Below, piece by piece: positions 1-9,774 of a stretch of 64,000 nt of DNA (position 1 is its first letter; each line of letters opens with the position of its first letter). The stretch spans positions 111,594-175,593 of the forward strand of contig JANQMD010000039.1 of assembly GCA_028280265.1 (NCBI GenBank), given 5' to 3'. The translations under genes and the position numbers were made by a program. The DNA is from Flavobacteriaceae bacterium. Lineage in GTDB: Bacteria > Bacteroidota > Bacteroidia > Flavobacteriales > Flavobacteriaceae. The notes under the pieces were generated by a model, which saw only the letters and a program-made list of their open reading frames with translations, did no database searches and had not been told where the DNA came from.

Positions 1-604
1 CTGCTCCTTTTGCAATACCACTTCTTAAGTGCTGTCTCAGCCACAAGAAGTCACCAGTGTCATCAACAGTTCTAAATTCTTCGGGAATCGTTAATGAGAT
101 GTTTAGGTTTTGAAGTGTTTTGTATTTTGAATCATCCAATCTTTTTTTGCGAAACAAGCTTTGAAGATAATCAATATCTGATTTTTTGTAAACACTCATC
201 ATCTCTTTGCTCTTTTCTTTGATGCGTTCAATCAGTGTTGCCTCATCTTTTGCTGTCAGATAAATAACTGTTTGTGGTCTAGCATACCGATCTTTATGTA
301 CTTTGAAATTCTCTTTATCTGAAATTTCAAGAACTAAAATATTTCTACTATTTCGCATCATAGATGAGAAATTATTAGGCCCAATTTGAGATACGGAAAG
401 TGTTTTTTCTGGTTGTGGTAATCCTAATTGAATTTCCCCAAAAGATCCTCTTATTTGGTTTCCTACATCTCCAAGCCACATGTTATTCTTCACCACAACA
501 AGTACTTTACCAAAAGCACCTACAGATTTTGGCATAATCAATTCGTCATTCCCACACGAAGAGAGAAAAACTACGGAAAATAACAATAGTAATACTTTTT
601 TCAT
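1..604 (-). CDS. DUF4837 family lipoprotein (C-terminus cut by the window edge)
   Basis: The ATG lies at 602-604 and about 201 codons are present before the window edge; no stop is reached. The N-terminus is a short lipoprotein signal ending in a LSSC lipobox (Cys17), so the protein should be lipid-anchored outside the inner membrane. The reading continues through VGAFGKVLVVVKNNMW and a repeated pattern of charged helices. The overall pattern resembles the DUF4837 family known mainly from Flavobacteriia, which often sits directly upstream of a LysM lytic transglycosylase, as here (5-nt gap). Function is unknown. The family call rests on recall of the pattern, not on a search. Confidence 0.8.
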   Translation of the reverse strand, partial: MKKVLLLLFSVVFLSSCGNDELIMPKSVGAFGKVLVVVKNNMWLGDVGNQIRGSFGEIQLGLPQPEKTLSVSQIGPNNFSSMMRNSRNILVLEISDKENFKVHKDRYARPQTVIYLTAKDEATLIERIKEKSKEMMSVYKKSDIDYLQSLFRKKRLDDSKYKTLQNLNISLTIPEEFRTVDDTGDFLWLRQHLRSGIAKGA

Positions 605-609
605 TTTGA

Positions 610-2112
610 TTAGCTTTTAAATATTTTCAATTTAGTTCCTGGTTTTATGGACTTTGCACTCCAAATATTGTTCCATTTTTTAATTTGAGCTATGGAAACT
701 TTAGGAAATTTTTTTGCTATGGTCCATAGAGAGTCTCCTTTTCGAACCACATAAACCACATATTCTCCTTTCGGTTGGCTAGTTTTTAATTTACTAACCT
801 TCTTCTTTTTTGTGGTTCTTTTTGGTTCTCTTAAACGTTTAGGGAAAATAGTTAGTCGTTGCCCTACTCTTAAACGACTATTTCGCAATCGATTCCATTT
901 TTTAATGTCGCTTACTCGAACCCCATATTTGTAGGCTATCTTTCCAAGATAGTCTCCACTGCGAACTCGATATCGAATCCGTTGATTCATCTCAAAGTAT
1001 TTCGGCAAGGGTTTCTCCCGTTTTGCATCGTCTATCTCAGCTTGTGCATAGATTTCCTTCTCTTTGGACAAGAAAGTAAGTACTCTATTCTTTGGCAATC
1101 TAACGGTATAGTTCTTCCCTTTTACAAAAGGAATAATGTCTAGTTTGTATTCGGGGTTTAAAAATTGTAACATTTCCGTTTCAATACCTGTTTTTTCAGT
1201 AATTTGATCAAAAGAGATGGTTCTTTTTATCCGAACGGTATCCGTGACAAAGTGATAAATAGGCGGAGTTTCTGGAGCTAAGCCGTGTTCTTTTGCATAT
1301 TCAAAAATATACATGGTAGCATAGAAAGCAGGGACATATCCTGCAGTTTCTCTTGGTAAAAATGGACGAATGTTCCAATAATTTCGATATCCACCAGAAC
1401 GTTTGATCGCTTTGGAGACATTACCAGGGCCAGAATTGTATGCAGCTAAAGCCAAATCCCAATCACCAAAGATGTCGTACAAATTGCTCAAATATTTGCA
1501 AGCAGCTATCGTTGCTTTTATAGGATCTTGTCGTTCGTCTACATAAGAACTAACTTTTAGTTTGTATTGACGACCTGTTAAATACATAAACTGCCACAAT
1601 CCTCTGGCTCCTACTCTAGACCTAGCTCTTGGGTTCAAAGCAGATTCTACAATGGCAAGATATTTCATTTCCATAGGAATATCAAAGTGATCTAAGTACT
1701 TTTCAAACATGGGAAAATAATACTCTGCCTTAGTTATAAGGTTTGGGTAGTATTTTTTTCTATACTTTAAGTAGGAGTGAATGACTTTTTCTAAAATAGG
1801 ATTGTAAGCAAGGTGAAAAGGTGAGTTGGCATCTATATGCTTCAATCTGTTTTTTAGGGTATCTGTTGGGATTTTGGTGTGCTTAAATCCATTGAGTTTC
1901 GATTCATTTAGAACATACACTAAACTATCCGACAATGGAGATTTGTATTGCATTTCTACAATTAAGCTATCTATTAAGCTCAAATCTTTGTCTGTAAAAA
2001 TGTCTTTTGGAAGTTTCTTCGTGATAGAATCTTTGGCAATGGTATCTTTTTCTATCTGTGAAAAAGCCACAAATGGTAAAAAGACGAGCAATAATAAAAT
2101 CTGCTTTCTCAT
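610..2112 (-). CDS. mltD: Membrane-bound lytic murein transglycosylase D-like (SLT + two LysM)
   Basis: 500 residues. A signal peptide ends at AFSQ (about residue 19). The SLT/GH23 lytic transglycosylase domain covers about 105-270, with the catalytic Glu156 in IVESALNP, then RGLWQFM and AYNSGPGNV. Two LysM peptidoglycan-binding modules follow at about 380-425 (YRVRSGDYLGKIA) and 452-498 (YVVRKGDSLWTIA). It should cleave glycan strands to 1,6-anhydro-MurNAc ends in the periplasm during wall turnover. No lipobox Cys is visible, unlike E. coli MltD, so it may be periplasmic or held by its LysM domains. It starts 3 nt after the exonuclease III stop, so both are probably co-transcribed. Confidence 0.93.
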   Translation of the reverse strand: MRKQILLLLVFLPFVAFSQIEKDTIAKDSITKKLPKDIFTDKDLSLIDSLIVEMQYKSPLSDSLVYVLNESKLNGFKHTKIPTDTLKNRLKHIDANSPFHLAYNPILEKVIHSYLKYRKKYYPNLITKAEYYFPMFEKYLDHFDIPMEMKYLAIVESALNPRARSRVGARGLWQFMYLTGRQYKLKVSSYVDERQDPIKATIAACKYLSNLYDIFGDWDLALAAYNSGPGNVSKAIKRSGGYRNYWNIRPFLPRETAGYVPAFYATMYIFEYAKEHGLAPETPPIYHFVTDTVRIKRTISFDQITEKTGIETEMLQFLNPEYKLDIIPFVKGKNYTVRLPKNRVLTFLSKEKEIYAQAEIDDAKREKPLPKYFEMNQRIRYRVRSGDYLGKIAYKYGVRVSDIKKWNRLRNSRLRVGQRLTIFPKRLREPKRTTKKKKVSKLKTSQPKGEYVVYVVRKGDSLWTIAKKFPKVSIAQIKKWNNIWSAKSIKPGTKLKIFKS

Positions 2113-2115
2113 CGA

Positions 2116-2877
2116 CTAAATAGCTATTTCAACAACAATTGGACAATGGTCAGAGTGTTTTGCCTCTGGTAAAATATAGGCTCTAGAAATTTGATCTTTT
2201 AATGGTTCTGTAACCATGGCATAATCCAATCGCCAACCTTTATTATTTGCTCTTGCATTGGCTCTATAACTCCACCATGAGTATTCTTGACGGTCAGGAT
2301 TCAAATATCTAAAGCTATCAATAAATCCGCTATCAATAAATTTCCCAAGCCATTCTCTTTCCTCTGGTAAAAATCCAGAAACACCTTTCATCTTAGGATT
2401 GTGAATGTCTATGGCTTCGTGACAGATATTGTAATCTCCACAGACAACCAGATTGGGAATTGATTTTCTTAATTGAGTTGCATAGTCTAAGATTTCGTCC
2501 ATGTAATTGAATTTGAATCCTAGTCGCTCATCATTGGTTCCAGAAGGTAAGTACATGCTCATAATGGAAATTCCATCGTAATCAACTCTTACATTTCTTC
2601 CTTCAAAGTCCATGGATTCGATCCCTGTTCCATATTCTACGTGATTCGGTTCTGTTTTGCAGAAAATAGCAACGCCTGAATATCCTTTTTTCTGTGCAGA
2701 AAACCAATATTGGTAGGGATAGCCTGCCAATTCAAAATCCATTGGGTTTACTTGATCTTGCTGTGCTTTGGTTTCTTGGATACAAATGACATCAGGATTT
2801 GCCTGTTGCAACCAATCTAACAATCCTTTTTTGAGCGCTGCTCGAATTCCGTTTACGTTGTAGGAGATTATTTTCAT
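2116..2877 (-). CDS. xth: Exodeoxyribonuclease III / AP endonuclease
   Basis: 253 residues, the usual length of the ExoIII (Xth) branch of the EEP nuclease family. Seen: MKIISYNVNGIRAA at the N-terminus, the metal-binding Glu35 in CIQETKAQ, GDYNICHEAIDIHNPK with the catalytic Asp/Asn pair, WRLDYAM, and the C-terminal SDHCPIV with the catalytic His. It repairs abasic sites and blocked 3' ends. The ATG abuts the stop of the upstream unknown gene with no spacer, which suggests translational coupling. Confidence 0.95.
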   Translation of the reverse strand: MKIISYNVNGIRAALKKGLLDWLQQANPDVICIQETKAQQDQVNPMDFELAGYPYQYWFSAQKKGYSGVAIFCKTEPNHVEYGTGIESMDFEGRNVRVDYDGISIMSMYLPSGTNDERLGFKFNYMDEILDYATQLRKSIPNLVVCGDYNICHEAIDIHNPKMKGVSGFLPEEREWLGKFIDSGFIDSFRYLNPDRQEYSWWSYRANARANNKGWRLDYAMVTEPLKDQISRAYILPEAKHSDHCPIVVEIAI

Positions 2878-3660
2878 TTATTCTCTTATGATACTTTCTA
2901 GTTTTTTTAGTTCTTCATTGACTCCTGACATTAGAGTCAATTTCTTATCATTGATTGAATAGATTGCATATTTTTCATCCCTGTGCTCCTCCTCTTGATT
3001 CGTTCTTTCCTTGTACTTTACGAGGACTTTTCCCTTATCATGATCAACTACCCAATTTTGTACATCTACACCTTTGGTAACTTGTGTGAAATTTCCACCC
3101 GACAAATTTGATATGTATAAATCTTCATAATCTTCTGAATTCAACTTTCCATCTCCATTGTTATCTTCAAAAGCTATCAGATATGTTATAGTGCTGTAAC
3201 TTTTTATTCGTTCACCTAATATCTCATGTGCTACATCTCTAGTTCCAATAGTTGAAATAGAAGCTTTCTTATCAAGAAGAGATCGTATGACATTATAATT
3301 TTTATCTAAAAATACTACGTTGACTAAATCTGTATTGGAATTGTAATAACCTTTAGAAGGTTTAGAATACAAAAGCTTTGAAATATCTTCTCCTTTTTTA
3401 TAATCTCTAACCCCGACTTTCAATAAGAAATTTGGCGAATTATATATTTCTTCAGGCATGTCATAATCTAATCCTTGCCATACAATACTATCTTTCTTTG
3501 CCTCTTCTAAATCCTCACCGACGATGAGTCCACTCTGCTGATATTGAACTTGTCTTCTCGGCAAAAATTCTTTTACAATCATAAATATTCCAAACCCAAG
3601 TAGAAGAGGTAACATTAACCCATTCAGGATAATTAAGAATTTTATCAATTTATTATTCAT
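2878..3660 (-). CDS. Unknown single-pass membrane protein with EF-hand-like loop
   Basis: 260 residues; I do not recognise a named family. One membrane segment spans about residues 8-30, followed by a soluble, probably periplasmic domain. A calcium-loop-like stretch DNNGDGKLNSEDY near residue 167 has Asp/Asn at the alternating positions of an EF-hand or dockerin loop and is followed by LYISNLSG, as in propeller-type 'EF-hand then output' proteins. The second half is strand-rich. The gene ends directly against the exonuclease III start. Function unknown; the EF-hand reading is by eye. Confidence 0.75.
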   Translation of the reverse strand: MNNKLIKFLIILNGLMLPLLLGFGIFMIVKEFLPRRQVQYQQSGLIVGEDLEEAKKDSIVWQGLDYDMPEEIYNSPNFLLKVGVRDYKKGEDISKLLYSKPSKGYYNSNTDLVNVVFLDKNYNVIRSLLDKKASISTIGTRDVAHEILGERIKSYSTITYLIAFEDNNGDGKLNSEDYEDLYISNLSGGNFTQVTKGVDVQNWVVDHDKGKVLVKYKERTNQEEEHRDEKYAIYSINDKKLTLMSGVNEELKKLESIIRE

Positions 3661-3672
3661 AGCATATAGTTT

Positions 3673-4326
3673 TTATAGTTTCATTTCTGGGATTTCTCCT
3701 TCCACAATTAGTGTTCCTTCAGTAGCATTTTGAATTTGCTCTACACTCACCCCAGGAGCCCTCTCTAAGAGATGAAAAGCACCGTCTTTGACATCCATAA
3801 CGGCTAAGTTAGTCACTACTTTTTTAACACAGCCAACTCCAGTTAAGGGCAATGAACATTGTTTCAATAGTTTTGATTCTCCTCGCTTGTTTGTATGCAT
3901 CATCGCCACAATAATATTCTCTGCTGATGCCACTAAATCCATTGCTCCACCCATTCCTTTTACCATTTTTCCTGGTATCTTCCAATTGGCAATGTCTCCA
4001 TTTTCTGCTACTTCCATCGCTCCCAATATCGTTAAATGCACATGCTGCCCACGAATCATGGAGAAACTGGTAGCTGAATCAAAAAAGCTAGCACCAGGCA
4101 ATGTTGTAATAGTTTGTTTTCCTGCATTGATAACATCGGCATCTTCTTCTCCTTCAAAAGGAAAAGGCCCCATTCCTAAAACACCATTTTCACTCTGAAA
4201 TTCAACTTCGATGTCTTCTCTCACAAAGTTTGCTACCAATGTTGGAATTCCGATTCCTAAGTTTACATAGTAACCGTCTTGTACTTCTTTTGCGATTCTT
4301 TTCGCAATTCCATTTTTATCTAACAT
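3673..4326 (-). CDS. scoB: 3-oxoacid CoA-transferase subunit B
   Basis: 217 residues, typical of the beta subunit of succinyl-CoA:3-oxoacid (acetoacetate) CoA-transferase. It carries the catalytic glutamate in SENGVLGMGPFP and family blocks GIGIPTLVANFV, INAGKQTITTLPGASFFDS and GGAMDLVASA. With subunit A it transfers CoA between succinyl-CoA and acetoacetate in ketone-body or branched-chain amino-acid catabolism. The subunit A gene is upstream on the same strand but separated by a four-helix-bundle gene, an unusual break in a normally tight pair. Confidence 0.93.
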   Translation of the reverse strand: MLDKNGIAKRIAKEVQDGYYVNLGIGIPTLVANFVREDIEVEFQSENGVLGMGPFPFEGEEDADVINAGKQTITTLPGASFFDSATSFSMIRGQHVHLTILGAMEVAENGDIANWKIPGKMVKGMGGAMDLVASAENIIVAMMHTNKRGESKLLKQCSLPLTGVGCVKKVVTNLAVMDVKDGAFHLLERAPGVSVEQIQNATEGTLIVEGEIPEMKL

Positions 4327-4340
4327 AATTTGAATATGTG
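4327..4340. repeat. Left inverted repeat flanking the four-helix-bundle gene
   Basis: AATTTGAATATGTG reads 13/14 identical to the reverse complement of 4734-4747. The two arms enclose only the four-helix-bundle gene and sit directly beside the scoB start and close to the scoA stop, so they mark the ends of the inserted stretch. In AT-rich DNA chance similarity is possible. Confidence 0.5.
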
Positions 4341-4360
4341 TTGATTCGATAATTTGAAAA

Positions 4361-4714
4361 TTACCTTCTTTTTGATGATGAAATAATTTTACTTATTATC
4401 TTGATAATTGTCTTTAAATCTTCTATCAATTCTTCATTAGGATTTGGATAAAATTCAGACTCTTTGCATAAACCCAACCAATATTCGAGCTCATCTGCTT
4501 CTTTAGCCGAAATTTTAAACTTATGCACAAAATCGGCTTTGCTTTCTGCATTTTGTGCTTCTCGGATGTTTGCTCCTATTGAAGTCCCACTTCTAAATAC
4601 TTGTGATGACATCTCAAATTTATATAAAGATCTTAGTTCTTCTGAAAACTTTATGATCTCTAATGAAAACTCGAATGTCAAATGAACGATTAAGTTTTCC
4701 TTGTCATTTCTCAT
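4361..4714 (-). CDS. Four-helix-bundle protein (S23/IVS-encoded family)
   Basis: 117 residues. The central block RSGTSIGANIREAQ followed by AESKADFVHKF and SAKEADELEYWL is the signature of the four-helix-bundle family first described from 23S rRNA intervening sequences and related to the Avd accessory protein of diversity-generating retroelements. No reverse transcriptase is near. The molecular role of the stand-alone versions is not known. It interrupts the scoA-scoB gene pair and is bracketed by 14-bp imperfect inverted repeats (4327-4340 and 4734-4747), which suggests a small inserted cassette. Confidence 0.9.
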   Translation of the reverse strand: MRNDKENLIVHLTFEFSLEIIKFSEELRSLYKFEMSSQVFRSGTSIGANIREAQNAESKADFVHKFKISAKEADELEYWLGLCKESEFYPNPNEELIEDLKTIIKIISKIISSSKRR

Positions 4715-4733
4715 AGCTAATTATTTTCATTTC

Positions 4734-4747
4734 CAAATATTCAAATT
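4734..4747. repeat. Right inverted repeat flanking the four-helix-bundle gene
   Basis: CAAATATTCAAATT is the reverse complement, with one mismatch, of 4327-4340. It lies 10 nt past the scoA stop. Confidence 0.5.
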
Positions 4748-4757
4748 GAATAATTGG

Positions 4758-5459
4758 TTAACTCCGTTTTCGAACTGTTCTCTGCTCTATTCTCTTCTCG
4801 TACTTCTCACCTTGGAAAATTCTTTGCACAAAAATTCCTGGAATATGAATATGATTAGGATCTAGCTCCCCAACCGGAACCAATTCCTCTACTTCTGCCA
4901 CTGTAATTTTGGCCGCTCCGCACATACACGGATTAAAATTTCTGGCTGTTCCTTTAAAAATTAGGTTCCCAGCTTCATCTCCTTTCCATGCTTTTACAAA
5001 AGAGAAATCTGCTTTGTAAGCAGGCTCTAAAACATACATTTTCCCATCGAACTCTCTGGTCTCCTTTCCCTCAGCTACTTCTGTCCCATAGCCTGCTGGT
5101 GTATAAAAAGCAGGAAAGCCAGCTTGAGCAGCTCTACATTTTTCAGCCAAAGTTCCTTGAGGTGTTAACTCAACTTCCAATTCTCCTGAAAGCATTTGTC
5201 TCTCAAATTCATCGTTCTCACCAACATAAGAGGAAATCATTTTTTTGATCTGTTTGCTCTGTAGTAAAAATCCCAATCCAAAATCATCAACTCCTGCATT
5301 GTTGGATATACAGGTAAGATTGTTTACGCCCAATCTAACAAGCTCAGAAATGGCATTTTCTGGAATTCCACATAGTCCAAACCCTCCTAGCATTAAAGTC
5401 ATTCCACTCTCTACACCTTTAGCTGCTTCTTGGACATTGTTTACCTTTTTATTAATCAT
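4758..5459 (-). CDS. scoA: 3-oxoacid CoA-transferase subunit A
   Basis: Alpha subunit of the 3-oxoacid CoA-transferase: [13 protein letters not shown] forms the glycine-rich CoA/oxyanion loop near the N-terminus, then [35 protein letters not shown] and [13 protein letters not shown]. The frame stays open upstream to an ATG at 5543 that overlaps the PBP1A stop, but the usual family start ([12 protein letters not shown]) is at 5459; the extra residues look non-family, so 5459 is chosen. About 234 residues, the usual family length. The partner scoB lies downstream beyond the four-helix-bundle gene. Confidence 0.92.
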   Translation of the reverse strand: MINKKVNNVQEAAKGVESGMTLMLGGFGLCGIPENAISELVRLGVNNLTCISNNAGVDDFGLGFLLQSKQIKKMISSYVGENDEFERQMLSGELEVELTPQGTLAEKCRAAQAGFPAFYTPAGYGTEVAEGKETREFDGKMYVLEPAYKADFSFVKAWKGDEAGNLIFKGTARNFNPCMCGAAKITVAEVEELVPVGELDPNHIHIPGIFVQRIFQGEKYEKRIEQRTVRKRS

Positions 5460-5542
5460 TCTTTGTTTCTTATAATTCTTACTACACTTCGGATATGCTT
5501 CGACCATACTTGGCACCAAGGCTTGGTGTAATTGTTTTGACA

Positions 5543-7852
5543 TCAAAAATCTGTGTCGTCGGATTCTACTTTATCCGCTTTTTTCCTTTCTCCTTTTTTC
5601 TTCTCCTCTTCGGTTAACTCATCTCCGCAATTGATATTAATACCCACATATTCGGGTTTTTCAAAATCTTCCTGACTGATATTTAAGGTTGGATCTGCAT
5701 ATAATTTTTTCATATACAAAGCCCAAGTTGGTAATGACATAGTAGCTCCTTGCCCTTCTGCTATTTTTTCAAAATGTGCAGCTCTGTCTTCACCTCCTGT
5801 CCAAACACCTGTTGCTAAATTGGGGACAACTCCCATAAACCATCCATCGGTATGGTTCTGTGTTGTTCCCGTTTTTCCTGCTATTGGATTGGTAAATTCA
5901 TACGGAAATCCTGTAATGATATCTTTGTAATAATGATATTTGGTTCGCAATCGAACTCCAGATCCAGCTGTTGTTACTCCTTTTAATAAATCCAGAACCA
6001 CATAAGCTATTTCTTCACTCATTACCTCTTTCGTTTTTGGAGTAAACTCAGCCAAAACAGTTCCGTTTTTATCCTCAATTCTACTGATCATATTGGGCTC
6101 CACTCTCAATCCTTTATTCGCAAATGTAGCATACGCACTGGTCATTTCCATCAAAGACAATTCTACAGAACCTAAAGCGATAGACGGTGCCTCTGGAATT
6201 TTATTTTGAATTCCCGCCGACTGTGCCAAACGTACCACATTCAATGGCGTAACCATATCGATTAAACGGGCTGAGATTACATTAATAGATCCTGCAAGTG
6301 CCTCTTTTAATGTGAGTTCTCCTCCATATACCTTGTCTGAATTTTTAGGAGTCCATTCCTCTGGGATTCCATATTTCCCTTTGGGAATTGTATACGGAGT
6401 ATTCGGATATTTATCGCAAGGAGACATTCTCAATTGATTGATCGCAGTTGCATATACAAAAGGCTTGAAGGTAGATCCTACCTGTCTTTTTCCCTGATTT
6501 ACCTGATCGTATTTAAAATACTTATGATTGATTCCTCCTACCCATGCTTTTACATGACCCGTTTGTGGCTCGATAGACAACAATCCTGATCGTAAAAAGA
6601 ATTTATAATAACGAATGGAATCGTTTGGAGACATGATCGTATCAATTTCCCCTTTCCAAGAAAATACCCTCATGTCAGTTTTTGCGGCAAAAGCAGAATC
6701 GATGTATTTTTGAGACTTTCCATCTCGCTTCATTCGTTTGTATCTATCTGAATTTTTACGAGCTCTTGAGTAGATCAAATCAATTTGCTCATCTTCTAAA
6801 TCGTAAAAAGGCGCTGTTTCGTTCTTTTTATGCTCTTTATTAAAATACTTCTGAAGATTTGCCATATGCTCGTACATGGCTTCTTGGGCATACTTTTGCA
6901 TCCTAGAGTCAATCGTCACGAATATTTTTAATCCATCTCTATTGATGTTATAAATCTCTCCATTAGGCTTGGGGTTTTCTTTCACCCACTTCTTTAATCT
7001 GGCACGCAAGTATTCTCTAAAATAAGTCGCCAGTCCATCATTATGACTTTCTGGTGTAAAGTTGATTTTTAAAGGAAGTTGTTGCAATGAATCTTTTTCC
7101 TTTTGGGTGATGAATCCATTTTTAGCCATTTGTGCAAAGACAACGTTTCTTCTCGTTAGCGATTTTTTCTTTGAAATTTCTCTGTTGGGATTGTATTGTC
7201 TAGGATTCTTAAGCATTGCCACTAAAATAGCTGACTCTTGCAAATCTAAATCTCGAGGTTCTTTTCCAAAGTAAATACGAGCAGCAGAACGGATTCCAAT
7301 GGCATTGAAAAGAAAACCTTGCGTATTCAAATACATGGCAATGATCTCATTCTTTGTGTATTGACGCTCTAATTTAATTGCTACGATCCATTCCTTGGCT
7401 TTCTGCATCACCCTCTTAAAAGCATTACTAGAAGCTCGCTTTGTAAATAAGTTTTTAGCCAACTGCTGGGTAATGGTACTGGCTCCTCCTCCTTTACCCA
7501 TTTTTACAACAGCTCTTGCTGTACCACGAAAATCGATTCCTGAATGCTTATAAAACCGCTCATCCTCAGTAGCAATCAATGCTTTTACTAAATTCTCGGG
7601 AAGGTCTTTAAACCCTACTGGTGTTCTATTTTGATAGGCATATTTTCCTAGAGTGACTCCATCTGAGGAGATCACTTCGGTGGCTAGATTTTTTTGAGGA
7701 TTTTCTAATTCTTCAAATGTAGGCAGCGCGCCAAATACTCCCCAAGATGCTAAAAGGAAGAGTAAAAGTATCGCGCCAAATCCACTAAAAACAAGTATCC
7801 AAAACCTTTTTATATATTTTTTGAAATTTGATTTTTTAGTCTTTTTTCCCAC
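5543..7852 (-). CDS. mrcA: Class A penicillin-binding protein 1A (transglycosylase/transpeptidase)
   Basis: 769 residues. A basic cytoplasmic tail and one membrane segment (about 12-38) lead into a GT51 glycosyltransferase domain ([17 protein letters not shown] with the catalytic Glu, [15 protein letters not shown]) and a penicillin-binding transpeptidase domain with the catalytic Ser-x-x-Lys in GSTFKPF, the SxN motif in GSINV, and KTGTT. It polymerises and crosslinks peptidoglycan on the periplasmic side. The C-terminus is an acidic/lysine-rich low-complexity tail. It begins 2 nt after the gldH stop, so the two are likely co-transcribed. Confidence 0.95.
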   Translation of the reverse strand: MGKKTKKSNFKKYIKRFWILVFSGFGAILLLFLLASWGVFGALPTFEELENPQKNLATEVISSDGVTLGKYAYQNRTPVGFKDLPENLVKALIATEDERFYKHSGIDFRGTARAVVKMGKGGGASTITQQLAKNLFTKRASSNAFKRVMQKAKEWIVAIKLERQYTKNEIIAMYLNTQGFLFNAIGIRSAARIYFGKEPRDLDLQESAILVAMLKNPRQYNPNREISKKKSLTRRNVVFAQMAKNGFITQKEKDSLQQLPLKINFTPESHNDGLATYFREYLRARLKKWVKENPKPNGEIYNINRDGLKIFVTIDSRMQKYAQEAMYEHMANLQKYFNKEHKKNETAPFYDLEDEQIDLIYSRARKNSDRYKRMKRDGKSQKYIDSAFAAKTDMRVFSWKGEIDTIMSPNDSIRYYKFFLRSGLLSIEPQTGHVKAWVGGINHKYFKYDQVNQGKRQVGSTFKPFVYATAINQLRMSPCDKYPNTPYTIPKGKYGIPEEWTPKNSDKVYGGELTLKEALAGSINVISARLIDMVTPLNVVRLAQSAGIQNKIPEAPSIALGSVELSLMEMTSAYATFANKGLRVEPNMISRIEDKNGTVLAEFTPKTKEVMSEEIAYVVLDLLKGVTTAGSGVRLRTKYHYYKDIITGFPYEFTNPIAGKTGTTQNHTDGWFMGVVPNLATGVWTGGEDRAAHFEKIAEGQGATMSLPTWALYMKKLYADPTLNISQEDFEKPEYVGININCGDELTEEEKKKGERKKADKVESDDTDF

Positions 7853-7854
7853 TA

Positions 7855-8358
7855 TTAATTTGTTTTTTCGATTCTAAACCCAACATCTGTAACTCCTTCT
7901 AATTTTTCCATCCCCTTTACAGATCCATTTTTTCTCATCGCATGCCTCAGAGATACTTTATAAATGCCCGAAGAAGGAAATACAGTATTTTCTTTGTAAA
8001 AAAGTTTACTTTCTTTTATTTCTGAAATCCCAGAGCCTAAAAACTTTCCTGTTTTATCTGTCATCGCATATTGCAAAGTATCTACAATTTTCTTGCCATC
8101 AGGAAATTGAATATCAGTGATTAAATATAAGTTGCTATAAGCATACTGTTCATCATTTCTGATATTGATAAATAAATTGTTTCTAGAGAGCGTGTCTGTG
8201 ATCTGAAATTCAAAACTAACGACTTGATTTCTTTCCCATACATCATTCTTTAAACTTTTATATTCATCAAAAACTCTATTAGAATCACACCCTACAAAGG
8301 CAATAAATAATATTAGATAGAAAATAAAATTTCTATTTTTTTTGATTCCTCTTTCCAT
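7855..8358 (-). CDS. gldH: Gliding motility lipoprotein GldH
   Basis: About 168 residues from the ATG at 8356-8358. A hydrophobic segment ends in FVGC, a plausible lipobox, followed by DSNRVFDEY. The mature part has GldH family features: VVSFEFQITDTL, NLYLITDIQFPDG and the C-terminal GVTDVGFRIEK. GldH is a lipoprotein required for Flavobacterium gliding and type IX secretion-linked motility. The start lies inside the 3' end of the ricT-like gene (26-nt overlap in another frame). A longer frame exists upstream but reads as the shadow of that basic tail. Confidence 0.9.
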   Translation of the reverse strand: MERGIKKNRNFIFYLILFIAFVGCDSNRVFDEYKSLKNDVWERNQVVSFEFQITDTLSRNNLFINIRNDEQYAYSNLYLITDIQFPDGKKIVDTLQYAMTDKTGKFLGSGISEIKESKLFYKENTVFPSSGIYKVSLRHAMRKNGSVKGMEKLEGVTDVGFRIEKTN

Positions 8359-9583
8359 TCGAATTCCTTCTACGCTTTTTCGAAGTATTTTTTTGATTCT
8401 GATTATTGCTTTTCGCCTGTGGATTTGTCGGCTTACTGTTGCTCTTCGGCTTGCTATTTTTTCTTCGGTTCCTTCTTCGTCGACTCTTCTTAGGAGCATC
8501 AAACCTCGTTAAACTGTCTTGACCAACAACATCTTCAAAGTCAATTTTTATTTCTTCTTCAATTTCTGATTCATATTCTTCTAACGGAATTCCTAACTCG
8601 TTATTTTTATTGAGTTCAATAATTTCGTGAACCTGCTCTAAGGTTAACTTATACCATTTTGCACTGTCTTCTTTGTAGGTATACCAAAGATGCTTTTTGA
8701 AAATATCCATTTTCACAAACTCCGCATTCCCTCTTTCCGTTTTCAACAGTACTTTTTGATCTGGAAAATCCTCTAGCGCATCTAAATAGGTATCTAATTC
8801 GAAGTTTAAGCAACATTTTAACTTCCCACATTGGCCCGCTAATTTTAACGGATTCAATGATAGCTGTTGGTATCTTGCTGCGGTAGTTGTTACTTTTCTA
8901 AAATCTGTTAACCAAGTAGAGCAACACAATTCTCTACCACAAGAACCAACTCCTCCCAGTCTTGCTGCTTCTTGTCTCGCTCCCACTTGTTTCATTTCTA
9001 TGCGAATAGAAAAAGCGGAAGCCAAATCTTTAATCAATTGTCTAAAATCGACCCTACCTTCAGCAGTGTAGTAAAAAGTAGCTTTGTTACCATCTCCCTG
9101 AAATTCAACATCAGAAAGTTTCATTTGCAATCCAAGACGACCAATTATCTCTCTCCCGCGAGTTTGAGTTTCTAATTCTCGATCTCTCGATCTTTGCCAA
9201 ATATCAATGTCTTTTTGTGAAGCTTTTCGATAAATCTTTTTGATATTCTCATCGTCGAAAAAGACTTTTCTCTTTTTCATCTGAACTTTTACCAGCTCGC
9301 CTGCTAGAGAAACCACTCCCACATCGTGACCAGGAGAGCCTTCTACAGCAACAACATCACCCATAGAAACAGATAAATTTCCTGGATTTTTATAAAAATG
9401 TTTTCTTCCGTTTTTAAAACGTACCTCGTATATGTGAAATGGTTTTTCACCTGAAGGCAATGTCATATTAGACAGCCAGTCAAAAACCGATAATTTTTCG
9501 CAACCTCCCGTTGTACAACTTCCATTGCTTTTACAACCTCTTGGCTTGCCATCTACACTAGTACCGCAACTACTACATCCCAT
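8333..9583 (-). CDS. ricT: PSP1 domain protein, RicT (YaaT) homologue
   Basis: 416 residues. The N-terminus is cysteine-rich (MGCSSCGTS, CKSNGSC, GGCEKL). The PSP1 core covers about 55-300, with ARLGGVGSCGRELCC and LAGQCGKLKCCLNFE, the cysteine blocks known from RicT, which forms an Fe-S RicAFT complex acting on RNA processing in Bacillus. The last 70 residues are a low-complexity Lys/Arg/Asn/Ser tail absent from Firmicute RicT, possibly RNA-binding. It is followed by gldH with overlapping frames, a pairing typical of Flavobacteriia. Function in Bacteroidota is inferred by homology only. Confidence 0.88.
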   Translation of the reverse strand: MGCSSCGTSVDGKPRGCKSNGSCTTGGCEKLSVFDWLSNMTLPSGEKPFHIYEVRFKNGRKHFYKNPGNLSVSMGDVVAVEGSPGHDVGVVSLAGELVKVQMKKRKVFFDDENIKKIYRKASQKDIDIWQRSRDRELETQTRGREIIGRLGLQMKLSDVEFQGDGNKATFYYTAEGRVDFRQLIKDLASAFSIRIEMKQVGARQEAARLGGVGSCGRELCCSTWLTDFRKVTTTAARYQQLSLNPLKLAGQCGKLKCCLNFELDTYLDALEDFPDQKVLLKTERGNAEFVKMDIFKKHLWYTYKEDSAKWYKLTLEQVHEIIELNKNNELGIPLEEYESEIEEEIKIDFEDVVGQDSLTRFDAPKKSRRRRNRRKNSKPKSNSKPTNPQAKSNNQNQKNTSKKRRRNSNGKRNQKK

Positions 9584-9730
9584 AAGATGACTTTATTTTA
9601 TAGAAAGTCAAAAGACTCCCTCTTGTTTTTACTTGATCTTTAGATAGATATTTTATTTAAAATCCAATCTATTTAATCAGTAAATATAAGGATTCTTAAG
9701 GAATTTGAAAATTGAAAAAAATCATAAAAA

Positions 9731-9745
9731 AAGTCTCTTGACTTC
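9731..9745 (-). terminator. Short hairpin with T-run after trhO
   Basis: On the minus strand AAGTC-AAGA-GACTT is followed by further T residues, 30 nt past the trhO stop. The stem is only 5 bp, so the call is weak. Confidence 0.4.
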
Positions 9746-9774
9746 GACTTCCCTCAGCAACCAGAAAGGCTTTT

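Noticed and set aside
3788..4198. Plus-strand open frame of 136 codons
   Set aside because: Antisense shadow of scoB without family features or start context.
4361..4714. Diversity-generating retroelement accessory (Avd)
   Set aside because: No reverse transcriptase, template repeat or variable repeat nearby.
5460..5546. N-terminal extension of subunit A of the CoA-transferase up to the PBP1A stop
   Set aside because: Open frame, but the residues do not resemble the family; the usual start is at 5459.
8359..8502. Upstream extension of GldH in the same frame
   Set aside because: It is the shadow of the basic RicT tail; the export signal begins at 8358.
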